Part shown: positions 53,230-60,338 of the stretch, piece by piece
Numbering within the stretch: position 1 is the stretch's first letter
Layout of the letters: every line of letters starts with the position of its first letter
Assembly (NCBI GenBank): GCA_045560765.1
Contig: JBJKZD010000004.1
Span: forward strand, 1-64,000
DNA: 64,000 bases
Reading direction: 5' to 3'
From: UBA9926 sp913064795
GTDB taxonomy: Bacteria; Pseudomonadota; Gammaproteobacteria; Pseudomonadales; Azotimanducaceae
The notes under the pieces: model-generated
Database searches by the model: none
What the model was told of the DNA's origin: nothing
What the model saw: only the letters and a program-made list of their open reading frames with translations
Translations under genes and position numbers: made by a program

Positions 53230-54168
53230 TTAATCCGCTTTATTTGTGGTCTTTTTTCGGCCCCCAAAGAGCCATGAACGATTTAATGTTTGGGAAAGCT
53301 CGTCAATACTCTCGAGCGCTGAATTGGTTGTGCGCATCAGCTTGGGAAGCTGTTCTACCGCCGGTTCGCCTGAGCTCAAAAGTTGCTCCGTCTGTTTGAG
53401 GGTTTCGTTCGCCTGCCGGGTGAGCTCGGCGGTATTTGCGATTGCGACGGCAATGTCATCGCTCGAGCCGTCCAGAAGACTATCAACCGTGCCAATGGTC
53501 GAATCAAGTTTCTCGAGGCTGGTATTAATCGAATCAAATACTTCAGGCAAGTCTTTTGACAAGGTTTTGAGTTCGGTGGTGACCGCAGCCAAATTGTCCA
53601 TCGTGGTGTAGAGTTGTTGCTGATTACCCGCAATGCCAGAAGCGATGGATTCGACGGATGTCACGATTGTTGTTATCTGTTGGGTGAGTTGTTCGATGTC
53701 GATGGTCTCCAGGATCGAAGCAAGGCCCTGGGGAAGTTCTGTCTCAATAAAAGCGCCGTCATCGAGTGGCTGTCCTCGGGTAAGACCTGGGACCAGAACC
53801 AGTCCAGCGCCGTTTAAGATCGAGTTAACGCCGATCTCGCTGTCGATTCTAAGCAAGAGGTCTGAGGTATAAAAGTCTGCGTAGGCGTCTGAAAGCGCGA
53901 TATCGACGCGGACAGATCCGTCGCTACTCAGCTCTACAGAGACCACTTTACCCACCGTGACACCTTTAAGTGAGACCAGAGCATCGGGCGTAATGCCGTA
54001 GGTGCGCTCGATCTGGGTGTAGAAGGTGAGCTGCTCCTCATCGGCAAGATCCCGAACCATAGGGATGATGAATCCAAGCAGGAAAATAAAGAGCGCGCCA
54101 ATCACAAACAATCCGACGATGCGATCTTTATTGCTCACGGCAAAGGGGCGGTAGGCAGAAGCTGTCAA
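53230..54168 (-). CDS. MlaD/MCE-domain lipid-transport protein
   Basis: A 312-residue protein with a single N-terminal membrane helix (about 17-38), an MCE domain (about 45-150, with YGITPDALVSLKGVTVGKV and DLLLRIDSEIGVNSILNGAGL) and a long coiled-coil C-terminus (about 165-300). This layout is that of periplasmic substrate-binding MlaD-type subunits that form hexameric rings on an MlaE permease. The start is TTG 54168, whose TTGA overlaps the ATPase stop by 4 bases. A GTG 30 bases later is possible. The extended coiled coil is longer than E. coli MlaD and resembles PqiB/YebT or plant-type TGD2 tails that reach across the periplasm. Confidence 0.88.
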   Translation of the reverse strand: MTASAYRPFAVSNKDRIVGLFVIGALFIFLLGFIIPMVRDLADEEQLTFYTQIERTYGITPDALVSLKGVTVGKVVSVELSSDGSVRVDIALSDAYADFYTSDLLLRIDSEIGVNSILNGAGLVLVPGLTRGQPLDDGAFIETELPQGLASILETIDIEQLTQQITTIVTSVESIASGIAGNQQQLYTTMDNLAAVTTELKTLSKDLPEVFDSINTSLEKLDSTIGTVDSLLDGSSDDIAVAIANTAELTRQANETLKQTEQLLSSGEPAVEQLPKLMRTTNSALESIDELSQTLNRSWLFGGRKKTTNKAD

Positions 54169-54824
54169 AAGGTGATCTCAATTAATTGGTAATTGTCTAT
54201 TTTTAACACTCGATCTGCTTCCCGTAAAACATGTTCGTTCGAAGAAGTCATCATAATGATCATATCGGTCTGGCTTTTTTTATGATTGAGCAACGCCATG
54301 GTCTCATCGATCTTTTCATCAGGCATACCACCTTCGAGCTCATCGATTAACAGTAACTTGGGTTCAATCACCAAAGCCCTGGCTAGGTTGACCATGCGGG
54401 TCTGAACATCATTCAGGTCTTGGGGTTGTGCCTCAAGCAGGCTCGAGGAGAGCTGTAAATCTGCAAAAGTTTCGTCGATCAAAGCGCGGGTCTTGGCGGG
54501 ACTTAAGTCAGTATGAAATTCCAGGGGTAATGCGATATTTTGGAAAACATTATAGAGACTGATTAAGCCGTGTTCTTCGTAGACAAAACCGATTTGTTTG
54601 GCCCGGGCATCATCACTCATAGTCAGCACGTTTGAATCAAATAGGTTGACCCGTCCATCGATATTATTGAGCATGCCCGCAATCCCTTTCAGCAGCGAGG
54701 TTGCCCCATCGAGTACCGCTGTTTGAATACCGATCAGCGTACCGGGTTCAACCAGCAAGTTAAGGTCTTCGAAAAGCAGTCGCTCTGGATACTCAATATG
54801 CAAATGTTCAACGTTGAGGGTCAT
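54165..54824 (-). CDS. Degenerate MlaF-like ABC ATPase (probable pseudo-ATPase)
   Basis: A 219-residue ABC-ATPase fold between the MlaE and MlaD genes. Overall register is preserved (GIQ....TSLLKGIAGML, ...IGFVYEEHGLI, FQNIALPLEFH, NLARALVIEPKLLLIDELEGG), but catalytic positions are lost. The P-loop reads AVLDGATS (36-43) with Ala41 at the Lys position. The Q-loop Gln is Glu (E83/E84). The LSGGQ signature is LNDVQ (137-141). The H-loop His is Ser (TSSN). Walker B LLLIDE (157-162) remains. The frame is intact, translation is coupled to both neighbours (1-base gap and 4-base overlap) and the scaffold is conserved, so it looks selected rather than decayed. It may hold the permease in a fixed state or bind nucleotide without hydrolysis. 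Confidence 0.88.
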   Translation of the reverse strand: MTLNVEHLHIEYPERLLFEDLNLLVEPGTLIGIQTAVLDGATSLLKGIAGMLNNIDGRVNLFDSNVLTMSDDARAKQIGFVYEEHGLISLYNVFQNIALPLEFHTDLSPAKTRALIDETFADLQLSSSLLEAQPQDLNDVQTRMVNLARALVIEPKLLLIDELEGGMPDEKIDETMALLNHKKSQTDMIIMMTSSNEHVLREADRVLKIDNYQLIEITF

Positions 54825-54825
54825 G

Positions 54826-55698
54826 TTATTGAGTGTAGGCGAGTAAAGAAAGCAGGATATTGATGATAAAGAAAACCATCAATTGCGTTGTTGTAGAGTT
54901 CGAGATTGCATCGGAAACATCGGTAAAGCTGTCCTCAACCTTAGCGCCGAAGTGAATCGAGATGACGCCAATCATCATCCCGCCAAGAATCGCTTTTAGG
55001 GCATTTACGGCGATTTCGTTGAGCGATATTTGGTTTAATATTGCTGACAATAGAGCGACGAAATCGGCGTCCGGATTAACGATCCAAATCACGGCATAAC
55101 TCGATAAAAAGACCACCAGATCAAAGTAAATAAACATCAATAGCAGTGAGAGCGGAAAGGCGAAAAAGACGGGTAACAAAAACATAAAGACAGGGCTAAT
55201 TCCAAGGCCGTTTAAAACCTGGAATTCTCGGCGTAATCGCAGATAACCAATTTCAGCGGTAATGGCAGTTGCAGATCTCGATATAAGAATAACCCCCGAA
55301 ATCAAAGGTCCGAGCTCTCTAAAAACGATCACCATAAAGAGATATCCAAATTGTTCTTCGAGCACTTGCTTTGGTATGTAGTAAAACAATCGTGAGATGA
55401 CGAGCGTGCCAATGAGAACTCCAACAGCACCATTGATGTAGAGAGCCCGCACCCCGGTGTTGTAGAGCTGTCGATAAAACAGCGCAATAAATATTGTTCT
55501 GCGTTTAGTGGCGAGCAGAAGCTTGCTAGCCGTTAAAGCGACTGAGATCAGACCGATGAGTTCCATAACGGTATTGCCAAGGGTCAATACAGGATTGACC
55601 AGAACTTTTAACGGGCCTGTCGCCGTGAACCGACTCAAGGGTATGTCTTCCAAAGGTGTCACCTCGGCGGATAGATTGTGCTTCTCAGGTTGAGTCAT
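54826..55698 (-). CDS. MlaE-family ABC lipid-transport permease
   Basis: A 290-residue membrane protein. About 30 hydrophilic N-terminal residues are followed by an amphipathic helix and five membrane segments. MlaE hallmarks are YRQLYNTGVRALYINGAVGVLIGTLV, FRELGPLISGVILISRSATAITAEIGYLRLRREF (coupling region to the ATPase) and ALKAILGGMMIGVISIHFGAKV near the C-terminus. It forms the inner-membrane core moving phospholipids between membranes. The partner ATPase one base downstream is degenerate, so energy coupling of this complex is in doubt. ATG 55698 lies 106 bases after the TPR gene. Confidence 0.92.
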   Translation of the reverse strand: MTQPEKHNLSAEVTPLEDIPLSRFTATGPLKVLVNPVLTLGNTVMELIGLISVALTASKLLLATKRRTIFIALFYRQLYNTGVRALYINGAVGVLIGTLVISRLFYYIPKQVLEEQFGYLFMVIVFRELGPLISGVILISRSATAITAEIGYLRLRREFQVLNGLGISPVFMFLLPVFFAFPLSLLLMFIYFDLVVFLSSYAVIWIVNPDADFVALLSAILNQISLNEIAVNALKAILGGMMIGVISIHFGAKVEDSFTDVSDAISNSTTTQLMVFFIINILLSLLAYTQ

Positions 55699-55804
55699 GG
55701 TCTGAGCCGCGGCTGGAAAAATTTGATCGATGTCCGTTCGTTAACCTATCAGAATCAATGCCTAGGGGCCCTTGAATTAAAACCTGATTTTCTCTTGATA
55801 ACAT

Positions 55805-56806
55805 CTAAAGCTCTGCCAAGCGTTCGTGTTCGCGCTGGAGTATCCGAAGTAGGGTGGGCAGTCGATCCTGGGTCATAACATGATGCTCAAAGATGGCCTT
55901 GATATCGTCGTAGGACCGTTTGCCCAACAGGATTCTAAGATTCTGCCTCAGCGGTCTGAAATCTTCCTGATCAAGAAGCCTTTCGATTGCATCTGCAAAA
56001 TCGTCATAATTTCCTGCATCAAAAGCGCTCCTAGCCCGCCAAAGCCTAAACCGCATGCTTAAGGGGGAAAGCAGGGAGTTCATCAAGAAGGCTGTAAAGA
56101 GCGCTAAAAAGGTCACAACAAAATCCCCGGTTTTGTCTTTTGCGATACGAATCCATTCGGCCAATGCCGTACTGGTTTGCGCCTCTAGGGTTGTCCTGAT
56201 TTCTCGCACATAGGATTTGGCAACTTCATTAAGGGGATCAATCTGAAGCGCCCGCATGAATTCGATTTCAGCGCTCTCTAGATCGTTTCGTTTATAAAGC
56301 GCTTCTCCCTTGAGGGTAAAAAAATCGCCCTGCCGAGAAGGGTAGCGCTCAGCAGCGCGGTCGATCACTTCGATGGCAGTTTCAAAATCTTTGACCTCGA
56401 TACGCTTTTGCACAAAGATCGTGGCTAACTTGTCATTTCTAGTGACCCGGTCGAGCCCTTGCTCGACCCGTTCCTCCATCGATCGCTGCAAGGATGGATT
56501 TTGTGGTAATTGATCTATCAGGTTGCGAGCCTCAGAATAGCGATTGGCTTCCATCAGCAGGCCAAATTCGAGCTCGAGTAGTTCGGATGAGGCTGGTCTT
56601 TGGGAGCGATAATTCTCAAGCAACTCGATGGCCTCACGCTGTCTGTTTTGCTGTTTTAAAGTTTCCACCTCGAGCACAAGCGCTATAGCTGCCTGGGTGC
56701 TGTCAACGGAGTTGGATGCCGCATCGCTCGCCAAGGTAGCGGCCTGGAAGCTCACGAGGAGCAATGTCCAGAAAATCGTGGATCTAGGGTTTTTCAACAA
56801 TGACAT
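55805..56806 (-). CDS. Membrane-anchored TPR protein
   Basis: A 333-residue protein with a signal peptide or anchor (about 8-27). TPR-like repeats at about 35-215 include FFTLKGEALYKRNDLESAEIEFMRALQIDPLNEVAKSY-type helices. A membrane helix (about 230-250, VVTFLALFTAFLMNSLLS) and a C-terminal cytosolic helical domain follow. It is the first gene of the apparent Mla-like operon on this strand, 106 bases ahead of the MlaE gene. The topology (periplasmic repeats, one inner-membrane pass, cytosolic tail) would allow it to link periplasmic parts to the permease or ATPase side. No close family recognised. Confidence 0.8.
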   Translation of the reverse strand: MSLLKNPRSTIFWTLLLVSFQAATLASDAASNSVDSTQAAIALVLEVETLKQQNRQREAIELLENYRSQRPASSELLELEFGLLMEANRYSEARNLIDQLPQNPSLQRSMEERVEQGLDRVTRNDKLATIFVQKRIEVKDFETAIEVIDRAAERYPSRQGDFFTLKGEALYKRNDLESAEIEFMRALQIDPLNEVAKSYVREIRTTLEAQTSTALAEWIRIAKDKTGDFVVTFLALFTAFLMNSLLSPLSMRFRLWRARSAFDAGNYDDFADAIERLLDQEDFRPLRQNLRILLGKRSYDDIKAIFEHHVMTQDRLPTLLRILQREHERLAEL

Positions 56807-57069
56807 TGGATTCTATCTTCATGGTGCTTAGACTCGCAGTTCTTAGGCTCGATTAAAAATGGTTCCTTTAGCCAGACGGTGAAGGCTCAAAAAGGTATCG
56901 CCTAAACGCCGGATTGTGGACGCTAATAACGTTGTTATAGCACTTGAGTCCCGTCAAAAATAGTCTCGTTGACGGATTCATTGTCGGATTCGTTGAGGGT
57001 TGTCCGGGTATTGTGGAAAGCCCTGTCGCCAACTATTTCTAATCCTGTTTCTTAACGCTTTGGCGGCAG

Positions 57070-58944
57070 CTAGGACTTAGGAAAGCGTTGGTTACCATCT
57101 CTTCGGGTCAGCCCTTGACGGTCGAAATGCTCCAGAAGTTCAATGCAAAGATTTCGCCCGATTCCTGCTGCATCTCGATATTCTTGGACAGTGAACGATT
57201 GGCCGTTGTTGATGGTTTTGGTGAGCTCAACCAGTTCGGTGAAAGTCTCAGGCAGGAAAAACCGGTTTTTAATCGGATGGATGAGTAGTCCAGATTTAGC
57301 ACATGCTGTTAAATGTTGTAACAATGATTTTGGCGAAACGGACATTTTATCGGCTAGATCATGCAGAACCGGGGGCTGTTTGGGGTTCTCTCGTAAGTAT
57401 CTGCTGACCTGGTCCAATAAACGTTGTGTTTCTGAGGGCAGGACAACAGTGATTCCCGGTAAGTGGAAGAGTGAACCTGACTGAGCGATTTTGTTTTGAG
57501 TTTTGAGTAGACTGAGCAGCGACTCGCCGTACAAGCAGTCCTTCGGTAAATGATTCGCAAGCTGCGCCTGATTCAAACCTTTCTCGTTGGGATGTGCGTC
57601 ATGCCAGTCTTTTAGATTCTGCATGAGCTTCTGCGCGACGCCTTGGAACGCACTTGATAGCACCAGCAGGTCTTCAACACGCAATATTTCTGCATCCTCT
57701 GCAGAAAATGCAGTAATTTGTTCTGGCCGCCAATTGAGCATTCTCGTCAGTAGCGCTGTTGGTACCCCACCTGCTTTCTGGGAGATAAGAACTTTTGCGG
57801 CCTCATTGTCCGATTGAGCGTCCCGCAGGCCTTCTAAAAATGCGATTCGCTCTGGTTTGGCGCGACCTTTACTGATGGCTAACGGGTCAAGAACAACACC
57901 ATAGCCAAGGGTGCGAGTCGCTCCTTGGTCACGAATAATGACGCGATCCCCCAGACAAAGCGTCAAAGGATCTTGAGTAACAAGCTGAACGAGGCCGTTC
58001 TGACCTGGGTCGATTGCTGGGTGTTGTAATAGGGCAACATGTCCAACTGTGTGTTGCGCCGCATGATAGACATGGACGGCAGTCCAATGTTTGATCGGCT
58101 TTTTCTCGCCGCTCTCTAGCTGCAAAACCATATCGCAATGATTTCTGGCGGATAGGACAGGGTTTGTTGTCAGCCAAGTTCCGCGGTGAAGCGTACTCAG
58201 ATCTGCATTAGGACCGGTGAGATTAAGCGCACAACGGTCCCCCGCTAAAGCAGAGTCTGCTACCGTATTTAACCGGTGCAATCCCCTGACCTTGAAAGAG
58301 TGATTTCGCTCAGGATTGCGAATGTCATCTGAAAGCTTGACTCCGCCAGACCGTATTGCGCCAGTCACAACAGAGCCCGAACCTTTCACGGTAAAGCTTC
58401 GATCAATAGCCAGTCGCAGGTAACCCGCGCTCTTGCGTTCGGCGAGGGATCCAGCGCGCTGAACAAGCATTGATTTAAGAGCCGCAATGCCATCTCCTGT
58501 CGTGGCGGAACAATGCAGAACTGGAGTGCCTGTGTAGATTGAATCATCGAGTAAATGTTGGGTAGCGTCTGCCACCTCGCTCAGACGCAAGGGCTCGACT
58601 CTGTCTACCTTTGTGATCACGATGATCATTTCCGGAATTGCCAGCGCTTCGAGTATTGCCAGATGCTCCAGGGTTTGCGGCATGATGCCATCGTCCGCGG
58701 CGATGACAAGCAATGCTAGATCAACTGATCCAACGCCGGCGAGCATGTTATTGATGAATCGTACATGGCCAGGAACGTCAACAAAGCCCAGTTTATATGC
58801 GCCCAGTTCGGTATAGGCAAAACCCAGATCGATGGTCAGCCCTCGGTCTTGCTCCTCTTGCAAGCGATCGGTGTTAATTCCGGTAAGCTTTTGAACCAGC
58901 GTTGATTTACCATGATCAACATGACCGGCGGTGGCGATAATCAT
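57070..58944 (-). CDS. selB: Selenocysteine-specific elongation factor SelB
   Basis: A 624-residue translational GTPase. N-terminal G domain: AGHVDHGKST (P-loop), RGLTIDLGFA (switch), DVPGHVRFI and ITKVD. Two beta-barrel domains follow, with SFTVKGSGSVVTGA at the second. The C-terminal winged-helix repeats (about 390-624, ending REYRDAAGIGRNLCIELLEHFDRQGLTRR-type) bind the SECIS hairpin. SelB brings Sec-tRNA to a UGA preceding a SECIS. It lies 2 bases after selA. Its presence means the organism decodes UGA as Sec, which supports the recoded peroxiredoxin at 48819-49442. The length agrees with E. coli SelB (614). No selC or selD was seen in the window. Confidence 0.97.
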   Translation of the reverse strand: MIIATAGHVDHGKSTLVQKLTGINTDRLQEEQDRGLTIDLGFAYTELGAYKLGFVDVPGHVRFINNMLAGVGSVDLALLVIAADDGIMPQTLEHLAILEALAIPEMIIVITKVDRVEPLRLSEVADATQHLLDDSIYTGTPVLHCSATTGDGIAALKSMLVQRAGSLAERKSAGYLRLAIDRSFTVKGSGSVVTGAIRSGGVKLSDDIRNPERNHSFKVRGLHRLNTVADSALAGDRCALNLTGPNADLSTLHRGTWLTTNPVLSARNHCDMVLQLESGEKKPIKHWTAVHVYHAAQHTVGHVALLQHPAIDPGQNGLVQLVTQDPLTLCLGDRVIIRDQGATRTLGYGVVLDPLAISKGRAKPERIAFLEGLRDAQSDNEAAKVLISQKAGGVPTALLTRMLNWRPEQITAFSAEDAEILRVEDLLVLSSAFQGVAQKLMQNLKDWHDAHPNEKGLNQAQLANHLPKDCLYGESLLSLLKTQNKIAQSGSLFHLPGITVVLPSETQRLLDQVSRYLRENPKQPPVLHDLADKMSVSPKSLLQHLTACAKSGLLIHPIKNRFFLPETFTELVELTKTINNGQSFTVQEYRDAAGIGRNLCIELLEHFDRQGLTRRDGNQRFPKS

Positions 58945-58946
58945 AG

Positions 58947-60335
58947 CTAGCTGACGATCTCCAAAGCAGATAATAAGGCCGCTGGATCATAGAGCGTTCG
59001 GAGATCAAATAGCAGCTGACTATCTTGAATTCGGCCGATAATTGCGGGCTCACCTAGTCGGAGCTTCGATGCGAAGTCCACAATATCTTGGTCGGCGTTC
59101 AATTCGGCGCTGGATTTGATAGCAAGGGCCCAACTGGGTAGGACATCGATGGGGAGGGCACCACTGCCGATCTGGCTTTTTGTCGGTACCAAATCTGCCT
59201 GAAATCGATCACTCATCACCGCAGCCGCCGCTGGTAGCAAAGCTTCACCGAATTTTTGTATGTCCACAGCAGGTCGCGATAAATCTTTTAGAGTTGGAAG
59301 GTCTTTAACGAGCGCCTCTGGCGTCAAATAGAGCTTTAACACGGCCGTTAGTGCTGCCAACGTCATTTTATCAACCCGCAATGCTCGCTTCATTGGATTT
59401 TTTTTGATCGCGTCGATGGCGGCTCGAGTTCCCACAATGAGGCCTGCTTGCGGCCCACCAAGAAGTTTGTCACCACTGAACGTAACAACATCCGCACCGC
59501 TGCGAAGCGCATCTTGGACGGTGGGTTCATAGGGAAGATTGTATCGGGTAAGGTTAACCAAAGTGCCGCTGCCAAGATCTGTCATAAATGGCAGATGATA
59601 TTGATGAGCAAGATTCGACAGTGCTTTCTCTGTGACGGACTCGGTGAACCCTTGTATTTGGTAGTTGCTGGTGTGCACCTTCATGAGCAGCGCCGTTTCT
59701 TCATTGATGGCGGCTTCAAAGTCAGACAAGCGTGTTCGGTTGGTGGCGCCTACTTCTACCAGCGAACATCCCGACTGGGCCATAATCTCGGGAACACGGA
59801 AAGATCCCCCGATCTCCACCAATTCTCCGCGTGAAACGGGTACTTGGCGGTTATGCGCTAGAGTGTTAAGCGCTAGCATCACTGCGGCAGCATTGTTATT
59901 GACGACGGTTGCTGCCTCGGCCCCGGTGATTTCTTGAAGGAGGCGCTCGAGCTCGAGGTCTCGATCACCACGGCGCCCTGTCTCGAGGTCGAATTCGAGG
60001 TTAGAAGGACCTGATGCAACTTGAAGCACTGCTTGGAGCGCTTGTTTTGGCAAAACGGCTCGACCTAAATTGGTGTGCAGGACCGTTCCAGTTAAGTTCA
60101 GAACTGATCTTAGCGTTTTAGCTTGTCCGGACAAGGCGCGTTCAGCGGAATCCAAAAGTGTCGATTCTGAAAGGGTAAGTTCTCCATCCTCGAAAAGTTT
60201 TTCGCGGGCATCTGCAATCGAGGCTTTGAGTGCAGCGGTCACGCGGGTGCGCCCAAATAATTCGACTAAGCGCCGTCCCTCAGCCCCCCTTGTGAGTCGG
60301 TCAATACTGGGTAATTGTTGCGCGGGGTGGGACAA
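58947..60335 (-). CDS. selA: L-seryl-tRNA(Sec) selenium transferase SelA
   Basis: A 462-residue PLP enzyme converting Ser-tRNA(Sec) to Sec-tRNA(Sec) using selenophosphate. Landmarks: QQLPSIDRL N-terminus as in E. coli SelA, NLTGTVLHTNLGRA, VNNNAAAVMLAL, EVGATNRT, MKVHTSNYQIQGFT and the PLP-lysine motif TFSGDKLLGGPQAG. The start is TTG 60335, three bases after the stop of the SPOR lipoprotein; the first aligned residues justify it over later codons. It forms an operon with selB. Full length and all key motifs are present, so it should be active. Confidence 0.97.
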   Translation of the reverse strand: MSHPAQQLPSIDRLTRGAEGRRLVELFGRTRVTAALKASIADAREKLFEDGELTLSESTLLDSAERALSGQAKTLRSVLNLTGTVLHTNLGRAVLPKQALQAVLQVASGPSNLEFDLETGRRGDRDLELERLLQEITGAEAATVVNNNAAAVMLALNTLAHNRQVPVSRGELVEIGGSFRVPEIMAQSGCSLVEVGATNRTRLSDFEAAINEETALLMKVHTSNYQIQGFTESVTEKALSNLAHQYHLPFMTDLGSGTLVNLTRYNLPYEPTVQDALRSGADVVTFSGDKLLGGPQAGLIVGTRAAIDAIKKNPMKRALRVDKMTLAALTAVLKLYLTPEALVKDLPTLKDLSRPAVDIQKFGEALLPAAAAVMSDRFQADLVPTKSQIGSGALPIDVLPSWALAIKSSAELNADQDIVDFASKLRLGEPAIIGRIQDSQLLFDLRTLYDPAALLSALEIVS

Positions 60336-60338
60336 CGA

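Noticed and set aside
56807..57069. selC (tRNA-Sec) near selAB
   Set aside because: I looked in this and the other gaps for a long tRNA with TCA anticodon loop and a GGTTCGA T-arm and found none; it must be elsewhere in the genome. A tRNA search tool would settle this.
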